Of a stretch of DNA of 18,612 nucleotides, positions 13,463 to 18,612 are shown piece by piece. The notes under the pieces were generated by a model. That model saw only the letters and a list, made by a program, of their open reading frames with translations, had not been told where the DNA came from and did no database searches. Source of the stretch: JBDKTH01 sp964558295 (GTDB taxonomy: Bacteria > Planctomycetota > Planctomycetia > Pirellulales > Thermoguttaceae). A program made the position numbers and the translations under genes. The stretch is taken from NCBI GenBank assembly GCA_964558295.1, contig CAZLDQ010000115.1, forward strand, positions 1 to 18,612, read 5' to 3'. Positions within the stretch are counted from its first letter, which is position 1. Each line of letters opens with the position of its first letter.

Positions 13463-15183
13463 GCCAGTCGCTTCTGCCGCCTCCGGAAGCGCCCGCGATC
13501 ACGCTGCGTCCGTACCAGGCCGAAGCGGTCGAAGCCGTCTATGACCACCTGCGCCGTCGGGATGACAATCCCTGCGTGGTCATCCCGACGGCCGGTGGCA
13601 AGACGCCGGTGATGGCCACGATCTGCCGCGATGCCGTCCAGCAGTGGGACGGACGGGTGTTGATCCTGGCCCACGTGAAGGAGTTGCTCGAGCAGGCGGT
13701 GGACAAGCTCCACGCGATGGCACCGGACCTGTGGCACCAAATCGGCATCTACTCGGCCGGGCTGGGCAGCCGGGACACCGACCATCCGATCATCGTGGCT
13801 GGCATCCAGAGCGTGTACCGACGGGCGAAGGAACTCGACAGCTTCGACATCATCCTTGTGGATGAATGTCATATGCTCCCGCCGGACGGCGAGGGGATGT
13901 ACCGCACGTTCCTGGCGGACGCGAAGGAAGCAAATCCCAACGTTCGCCTGATCGGCCTGACGGCCACGCCTTACCGGATGTCCACGGGGATGATCTGTGG
14001 TCCGGAGAATCTTCTGAACCATATCTGCTACGAGGTGGGTGTCCGTGAGTTGATCGTGCAGGGCTATCTGTGCCCGTTGAAAACCAAGGCGGGCCGGCGA
14101 AAGGTGGACACCTCGGGCCTGCATATCAGGGGCGGCGAGTTCATCGCCGGTGAGGTCGAAGCCTTGATGGACGACGATTCCCTGGTGCGGTCGGCCTGTC
14201 GGGAGATCGTCGATCACACGCGCGAGCGGCATTCGGTCCTGATTTTCGCCAGCGGTGTGAACCACGCGCTTCACGTGCAGCGGGTGCTCGGCGAAATGGG
14301 TCATGAGTGCGGGTTCGTTTGCGGTGAAACATTGCCCTTCGAGCGGTCCGAGACGCTCAGGCGGTTCAAGAGCGGCACGCTCAAGTACCTGGTCAACGTC
14401 AACGTGCTGACCACGGGCTTCGATGCGCCCAACATCGACTGCGTGGCCCTGCTGCGGCCGACGATGTCCCCTGGCCTGTACTACCAGATGGTGGGACGGG
14501 GCTTTCGCCTCCATCCGTCAAAGGCCGACTGCTTGGTGCTGGATTTTGGCGGCAACATACTGCGACATGGCCCCGTCGATGCGCTGCAGGTCGACGATCG
14601 CGCCGCGGGCAGCGGTGAAACGCCGGCCAAGGAGTGCCCGCAGTGCCAGGCGGTGATCCATGCCGCCTATAGCGTCTGTCCCGAGTGTGGCTATGAGTTC
14701 CCGCCTCGCGAACGTGAAAAGCACGGGCGAGAGGCAAGCACCGCAGGCATCCTCTCTGGCGAGGTCACCGAAACGCAGTACGCCGTCAGCGAGGTCTACT
14801 ACAGCGTCCACCACAAGCGCGACGCGCCGCCGGAGCATCCGCGCACGATGCGGATCGACTACCGCTGCGGATTCAATGACTACCACAGCGAATGGGTCTG
14901 CCCCGAGCACACCGGCTACGCGCGGCAGAAGTTCGAGGCCTGGTGGCGAGCCAGGTCGAATGAGCCACTCCCCAACTCGGCCGAGGAAGCGGTGGCGCTG
15001 GCCGAGGCTGGGGCGCTCGCGACGACGCTGGCCATCACCGTGCGATCGGTAGCGGGAGAGAAGTTCGACCGCATCATCGACTACCAGCTAGGCGCGATTC
15101 CACCGCGCCTCGATGGAAGCGATGAACGTATCGACGACAACTTGCCCGAGCCGGTCTGGCCCGAAGATGACATCCCGTTCTGA
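13459..15183 (+). CDS. Phage SF2 DNA helicase with zinc ribbon
   Basis: A 574-aa DEAD/DEAH-type helicase. Motifs: TLRPYQAEAVEAV Q-motif-like start (about 15-27), PTAGGKT (43-49), DECH (135-138), LTATPYR (about 168-174), TTGFDAPNID (about 316-325) and QMVGRGFR (343-350). A four-cysteine zinc ribbon follows (C393, C396, C407, C410), then an unassigned C-terminal domain of about 150 residues. The start is TTG at 13459, overlapping the previous TGA and preceded by GAGGAGG at seven bases; the longer upstream frame has no support. Phages often carry such helicases with RusA and primase genes for branch processing or fork restart. The cargo helicase at 2144 is a different, longer protein with a different C-terminus. 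Confidence 0.92.
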   Translation: MSQSLLPPPEAPAITLRPYQAEAVEAVYDHLRRRDDNPCVVIPTAGGKTPVMATICRDAVQQWDGRVLILAHVKELLEQAVDKLHAMAPDLWHQIGIYSAGLGSRDTDHPIIVAGIQSVYRRAKELDSFDIILVDECHMLPPDGEGMYRTFLADAKEANPNVRLIGLTATPYRMSTGMICGPENLLNHICYEVGVRELIVQGYLCPLKTKAGRRKVDTSGLHIRGGEFIAGEVEALMDDDSLVRSACREIVDHTRERHSVLIFASGVNHALHVQRVLGEMGHECGFVCGETLPFERSETLRRFKSGTLKYLVNVNVLTTGFDAPNIDCVALLRPTMSPGLYYQMVGRGFRLHPSKADCLVLDFGGNILRHGPVDALQVDDRAAGSGETPAKECPQCQAVIHAAYSVCPECGYEFPPREREKHGREASTAGILSGEVTETQYAVSEVYYSVHHKRDAPPEHPRTMRIDYRCGFNDYHSEWVCPEHTGYARQKFEAWWRARSNEPLPNSAEEAVALAEAGALATTLAITVRSVAGEKFDRIIDYQLGAIPPRLDGSDERIDDNLPEPVWPEDDIPF

Positions 15184-15194
15184 AGGAGAAACCT

Positions 15195-15437
15195 ATGCCC
15201 TGCGCCGCATGTCGCAACAATCCCAGCACGGTCGACCGTGTGGCCCACCTGCTCGATGCGGTCAAGCGCATCGGCATCGATGAGCTGGAGCGGCTCGTCC
15301 AACAGGCTCACCAGTGCGATGCGCACCAGATGGATGATCCCTCCGAGCCGTTCCCCGTGACGCGGCAGGCGCTGCGGATGTTCTGGCACTTTCGCTGCAA
15401 TCTCGAAGCGGTGGAGGTGACGCCGGCGCATGGCTGA
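15195..15437 (+). CDS. Small cysteine-containing protein of unknown function
   Basis: An 80-aa protein preceded by AAGGAGAAACCT, the strongest ribosome-binding site in this part of the operon. It starts with MPCAACRNN (CxxC at 3-6), followed by two likely helices (TVDRVAHLLDAVKRIGIDELERLVQQAHQ, about 12-40, and TRQALRMFWHFRCNLEAVEV, about 56-75). C3 and C6 with H39, C41 and H44 could bind a metal, but this is only suggestive. No family recognised. Its last codons overlap the primase start by eight bases, so it is part of the replication operon. Confidence 0.75.
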   Translation: MPCAACRNNPSTVDRVAHLLDAVKRIGIDELERLVQQAHQCDAHQMDDPSEPFPVTRQALRMFWHFRCNLEAVEVTPAHG

Positions 15438-17949
15438 TCGACCGTCCATCCTAGACGTCGCGCAGACATACCTGTCGGCGGGTCTGTGTGTGCTCTCGGC
15501 CATCCGAGCCGAGAAGCGCCCTGCTGTGGGCCGGTGGAAACAATATCAGAAGAGACTGCCCACCCCGGCCGAGTTGTTCGCCTGGATGGTGAACAGTCCC
15601 GATGCCGTCTGCATTCTCTGCGGCGCGGTTTCGGGCAACGTCGAGATCATCGACTTCGACGGCGGCGGCGAGCTGTTCTCGGCCTGGTGGGATCGAATTC
15701 CGGCCAACCTTCGCCAGCGGCTGGTCGTCGAGTGCACCCCATCGGGCGGCCAGCACGTGATCTACCGCTGCGCTGTGGCCGTCTGCGGCAATTTGAAACT
15801 GGCCCAGCGTCGCATGGGCGAGAAGGTAGTCACGCTGATCGAGACTCGGGGCGAAGGCGGTCTATTCCTTTGTGCCCCAACGGCCGGATACGAAATCACC
15901 CAGGGCGATCTGTGCCACCTGCCCGTCTTGACCGAGGCCGATCGTGACATTCTGCTCCAGGCGGCGTGGAATCTGAACGAGTGGCCGCCGCACAGCGCGA
16001 ATGTCGGCCAGAGAAGCGCACTGTCCGTCGGACAAGGCGAAGTCTCGGCAGACAATTCGAACCATGGCGGCTGTTCACCAGAGAACCGCCAGATGTGTGA
16101 CGGTCCGTCGGACAACGGCCTTGCTCGGTCTACGTCGGTGGACATTTCGTACATTTGCGAATTGTCGGCCGACGAGGCGGACATTCGCCGCGATGGGGCG
16201 CACAACGACCACCTCACGCCGACGTCTGCCGAGCCTTCGCACCATCGGCTCGCGTCGGCCCACAATGACGACAGGCCGGGCGATGACTTCAACCGTCGGG
16301 GAGATGTGCGGTCCGTGCTCCAGAAGCACGGCTGGGTGCCGCTGACTGACCGCCAGGGCGCAAACGGCAACGAATACTGGCGTCGCCCCGGCAAAGATCC
16401 GCGCGAAGGAGGCTGGTCGGCCACGCTGAAGGAGTGTGCCGACGGACCGGTCTTTTACGTCTTCAGCTCGAACGCCGCGCCCTTCGAACCGCAGACCGGC
16501 TATGCGCCGTTCGCGGTCTACGCACTGCTCGAACATGGCGGGGATTTCGAACAAGCCGCCCGATCTCTGCGGTCCATGGGCTTCGGTGGCCATTGTTCGA
16601 CGCAGGACGCCGATGGCGCGGACATCTCGGCCCTATGCCGATTGTCCGCTGCACCCGGCGCATGTCCGACGGACAGTCCACCCATCGGCCATGGAGTTGT
16701 AGATAATACCGATTCTGTGCCGGAGATTCAGGGGCTCAAGGCCCTGATCAACGGATTCACGGGCCTCAATCGCCCAATCATCCACGAGTTGCTGCGGGAA
16801 TGCGAGACCATGAATGTCATCGCCAGTCCGAAAATCGGCAAGTCGTGGTTCGTCTCCCGCCTGGCCATCTCCGTCGCCTCGGGCCTGGATTGGCTGGGCC
16901 TGACGGTCGAGCCAGGGCGAGTGCTGCACATCGACAATGAGCTGCACCAGAACACCATCGCCTACCGCTACCGAGTGATCAGCGAGGCCATGGACTTCCC
17001 GCACCACCTCTACAGCGGCAACATCGACATGGTTTCCCTGCGCGGCCGGCTGCGCGACCTGTACGGTCTGGCCCGCCTGTTCGAGCGGATCGAACCGGGT
17101 CAGTACAAGATCGTCATTCTCGATGCCTTCTACCGAACGCTGCCGCGCGACACCGACGAAAACGACAATGGCGCGATCGCCAACCTCTACAACCTGATCG
17201 ACCACTACGCGAGCCGATTGCAGTGCGCGTTTGTCCTGATCCACCACACCTCCAAGGGCAATCAGTCGGGCAAAGCCGTGACCGACGTGGGGGCCGGGGC
17301 GGGTAGTCAGTCCCGCGCTGCCGACACGCACCTGATCCTGCGTCCGCACGAAGAAGACGGCATCGTCGTGCTGGAGTCGGCCGTCCGCAGTTGGCCGCCC
17401 ATGGCTCCGCGTGCGCTGAAGTGGGAGTGGCCCCTGTTCACGCCCACCGACGAGGTGGACACGTCGGCGCTACTGGGCATGGAAAAGTCCGGCAAGCCCA
17501 GGTCCGTGCCGCTCGAGGATTTTGTCGAGCAGTGCATTGCGGCCAGCGACCCATGCTCGAAGCGCTCGGTCATTTACGAGGCCAACCAGCGGCTGGGCCT
17601 ATCCGAGCGCAAAGCCGAAGAGATGCTCGACCTGGCGATGGAGCGCGGCCTGGCGTCGCGCATCCGGGCAGGTTCGGCCATGGTCTACGTGAAGAACCGC
17701 TGCGGCGTGACCGGCGACAAGGCGCTATGGGCGGCGGCGCTACTGGCCCACAACCCGCAGGCCAGTGTGCAGGACATCGCCGGGCGGGCGGACATCTCCG
17801 AGCGGTACGTGCGCCAAATCCGCAATGCGATGGGCGGAACTGACGCAGGATCGGCGAACGAAAACAAAGGGCTAACGGCGGAACTGGACGCGGAACTGAC
17901 GGAACTCGGTTCCGCCCTCAGTTCCGCAAATCAAGTTTGCAACACATGA
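15430..17949 (+). CDS. Primase-polymerase / RepA-type helicase fusion
   Basis: An 839-aa replication initiator-like protein. The N-terminal prim-pol domain (about 5-190) shows IDFDGGGE with D75 and D77 as metal ligands and TPSGGQHVIYR (103-113) with the catalytic-site His109. Residues of about 190-290 form a low-complexity linker rich in Ser, Asp, Asn and His, with DNA-level dyads. Residues of about 295-395 form a further domain (LQKHGWVPL, YWRRPGKDPREGGWSAT). A RecA-fold ATPase follows: ASPKIGKSWF (465-474) as Walker A, IVILDAFYR with D565, and LIHHTSKG (about 599-606). The C-terminus is winged-helix-like (ASVQDIAGRADISERYVRQIRN), then a repeat-encoded tail. ATG at 15430 has GGAGGTG upstream. 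The protein should prime and unwind at the element's own origin; no DNA polymerase gene is in the window. Confidence 0.9.
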   Translation: MADRPSILDVAQTYLSAGLCVLSAIRAEKRPAVGRWKQYQKRLPTPAELFAWMVNSPDAVCILCGAVSGNVEIIDFDGGGELFSAWWDRIPANLRQRLVVECTPSGGQHVIYRCAVAVCGNLKLAQRRMGEKVVTLIETRGEGGLFLCAPTAGYEITQGDLCHLPVLTEADRDILLQAAWNLNEWPPHSANVGQRSALSVGQGEVSADNSNHGGCSPENRQMCDGPSDNGLARSTSVDISYICELSADEADIRRDGAHNDHLTPTSAEPSHHRLASAHNDDRPGDDFNRRGDVRSVLQKHGWVPLTDRQGANGNEYWRRPGKDPREGGWSATLKECADGPVFYVFSSNAAPFEPQTGYAPFAVYALLEHGGDFEQAARSLRSMGFGGHCSTQDADGADISALCRLSAAPGACPTDSPPIGHGVVDNTDSVPEIQGLKALINGFTGLNRPIIHELLRECETMNVIASPKIGKSWFVSRLAISVASGLDWLGLTVEPGRVLHIDNELHQNTIAYRYRVISEAMDFPHHLYSGNIDMVSLRGRLRDLYGLARLFERIEPGQYKIVILDAFYRTLPRDTDENDNGAIANLYNLIDHYASRLQCAFVLIHHTSKGNQSGKAVTDVGAGAGSQSRAADTHLILRPHEEDGIVVLESAVRSWPPMAPRALKWEWPLFTPTDEVDTSALLGMEKSGKPRSVPLEDFVEQCIAASDPCSKRSVIYEANQRLGLSERKAEEMLDLAMERGLASRIRAGSAMVYVKNRCGVTGDKALWAAALLAHNPQASVQDIAGRADISERYVRQIRNAMGGTDAGSANENKGLTAELDAELTELGSALSSANQVCNT
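16023..16674. repeat. Three TGTCCG-N-CGGACA dyads inside the primase gene
   Basis: GTCCGTCGGAC occurs at 16023-16033 and 16103-16113 (80 bp apart), and its complement GTCCGACGGAC at 16664-16674. The first and third have full TGTCCG/CGGACA arms. The first two copies are read in different frames (TCC-GTC-GGA versus CCG-TCG-GAC), so the repeat is not a protein repeat. Shorter relatives (GTCGGCC, CGGACAT, GACAATTCG with its inverse CGAATTGTC) crowd the linker-coding part. They may be binding sites for the replication protein. Confidence 0.55.
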
Positions 17950-18102
17950 ACCAACAAGCACTTAGGAACCACGGCAGTGGCGGAACTGGACAGTTCGTGA
18001 GACGCGCCGCAAAACGCGCCGCAGTTCCGCGAGGCTCGCAAATGCAAGTGGCTGATATTCAACGGCTTACGAAATCTCGACGCGGAACTGGGAGCGGAAC
18101 TG
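17834..18102. repeat. Iteron-like GCGGAACTG array, candidate origin
   Basis: Six perfect direct copies of GCGGAACTG begin at 17834, 17878, 17890, 17980, 18082 and 18094; two perfect inverted copies (CAGTTCCGC) lie at 17919-17927 and 18022-18030. Degenerate copies occur near 17900, 17908 and 17990. Pairs at 12-bp spacing begin at 17878/17890 and 18082/18094. The array crosses the primase stop codon and the copies inside the gene use two reading frames, so selection acts on DNA. Arrays like this beside an initiator gene are typical of origin iterons. Autoregulation of the primase gene is the alternative. Confidence 0.75.
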
Positions 18103-18304
18103 GACACAGCCCTCCCCCTACGGGGGAGCACGCGGGCGTCCCAGACGCCCCGCGATGCTCCCCTGGTCGCAGGGGCTTGTCCGCGGGTCCTCCCGGGAAC
18201 CTGGCCAGGAGAGGTCACGGGAACGCGTCGGCTTTCGTGACAGAGTTTGTTGGCAACGCGCCGAACCGTCGGCGCACAACCCCAAGGCACAGGGAGGTGC
18301 TTGA
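17950..18304. other. Gene-poor stretch between primase and ParB-domain gene
   Basis: About 355 bp hold the second half of the iteron-like array and several strong dyads: CTCCCCC-TAC-GGGGGAG around 18112-18128, overlapping the large hairpin at 18123-18163. The one open frame here (from ATG 17946 to 18308) would overlap both neighbours by ATGA, but its product is low-complexity Arg/Gly/Pro and lacks a ribosome-binding site, so I do not call it a gene. Confidence 0.6.
18123..18163. other. Long GC-rich hairpin beside the iteron array
   Basis: GGGGAGCA (18123-18130) pairs with TGCTCCCC (18156-18163), and GCGGGCGTC (18132-18140) with GACGCCCCGC (18144-18153, one bulged C), leaving a three-base loop. 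No T-run follows, so this is not a standard terminator. Next to an iteron array it could be a single-strand initiation structure or a barrier. It could also act in the transcript ahead of the next gene. Confidence 0.55.
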
Positions 18305-18612
18305 ATGATCGCTACCCAGGATGCAACCACGCAGAAATTCGCCGTCGAACTGCGCAAGATCGACGACATTCGCCCGTACGAGCGGAACCCCCGCATCAAC
18401 GACCAGGCAGTGGACGCCGTGGTCGAGTCGCTGCGGCAGTTCGGCTTCCGCCAGCCGATCGTGATTGATTCCGACGGTGTAATCATCGCCGGCCACACGA
18501 GATGGAAAGCTGCGAAAAAGCTGGGGCTGGCCAGGGTGCCGGTCCACGTCGCCACCGACCTGACGCCCGAGCAGGTGAAAGCGTACCGCATCGCGGACAA
18601 CAAGACGGGCGA
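18305..18612 (+). CDS. ParB-domain protein, probable start of a phage DNA methyltransferase (partial)
   Basis: The frame is open from ATG 18305 to the window end (102 codons seen). GGGAGG precedes the start at good spacing. Residues 13-45 (AVELRKIDDIRPYERNPRINDQAVDAVVESLRQ) and 49-72 (RQPIVIDSDGVIIAGHTRWKAAKKL), with G63-H64-T-R66, are a canonical ParB N-terminal domain. TDLTPEQVKAYRIADNKTG follows, the usual bridge in phage proteins where this domain precedes an N6- or N4-type DNA methyltransferase. The methyltransferase part itself is outside the window, so that assignment is from family experience. It is the third ParB-type domain in this element. Confidence 0.85.
   Translation, partial: MIATQDATTQKFAVELRKIDDIRPYERNPRINDQAVDAVVESLRQFGFRQPIVIDSDGVIIAGHTRWKAAKKLGLARVPVHVATDLTPEQVKAYRIADNKTG

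Larger units (their letters stand above)
1620..18612. mobile_element. Left part of an integrated phage-like element
   Basis: From just after ssrA to the window end the content is phage-like: a large serine recombinase operon, RecE-like nuclease, Sak4-like ATPase, DUF669 protein, RusA, primase/helicase and a ParB-domain protein, packed in overlapping operons. The left limit is approximate. Operator cluster A (from 1863) shares its design with cluster B inside the element, so the boundary should lie between about 1547 and 1860. No direct repeat marking attL/attR can be recognised because the right end is outside the window. No capsid, terminase or lysis gene is present here, so prophage, satellite and other integrative elements cannot be distinguished. 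Confidence 0.6.

Noticed and set aside
13411..14514. 367-codon minus-strand open frame opposite the phage helicase
   Set aside because: Shadow of a complete SF2 helicase; no independent evidence for translation.

Overview
The window looks like the left end of an integrated phage-like element in a GC-rich bacterial chromosome. I infer a Planctomycetota host. The inference rests on general gene style and on the company of a DUF2924 protein, a large serine recombinase and a sigma-like HTH protein. No ribosomal or other marker gene settles it.

The chromosomal flank (1 to about 1620) carries a 24-bp tandem duplication, uppP (undecaprenyl-diphosphatase) and ssrA (tmRNA, tag ADYNLVAEENLALAA), followed by two strong hairpins. 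About 520 bp without a gene follows. In its middle is an operator-like cluster (site A).

The element then has three parts. (i) 2144-5428 (+) is a lone 1094-residue SF2 helicase with a C-terminal PD-(D/E)XK-like nuclease signature. It is probably cargo and possibly a defence or exclusion gene. (ii) 8709-5439 (-) is a tightly overlapping five-gene operon: sigma-like HTH protein, 67-aa protein, DUF2924 protein, large serine recombinase, HTH protein. It should control integration and excision. (iii) From 8915 (+) to the window end runs a recombination and replication module: RecE-like nuclease, tRNA-like RNA, small winged-helix-like protein, Sak4-like ATPase, DUF669 protein, RusA resolvase, two ParB-like proteins, SF2 helicase, an 80-aa protein, primase-polymerase/RepA-type helicase, and the start of a third ParB-domain protein (likely the N-terminus of a DNA methyltransferase).

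The most striking non-coding signals are four. Twin operator clusters, with TCACATGA sites often 11 bp apart inside a GGTGCCA/TGGCAC dyad, sit upstream of the cargo helicase and in the divergent promoter region of the two main operons, so cargo and phage modules are probably under one regulator. Eight perfect copies of the 9-mer GCGGAACTG run across the primase stop codon and look like origin iterons. A TGTCCG-N-CGGACA dyad recurs in different reading frames inside the primase linker. A perfect 22-bp dyad lies inside a ParB-like gene. A compact structured RNA region ending in a D-arm-poor tRNA-Met(CAT)-like sequence lies at 9752-9901.

The right end of the element, structural genes and attR are not in the window. 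I cannot tell from this window whether it is a full prophage, a satellite or another integrative element.
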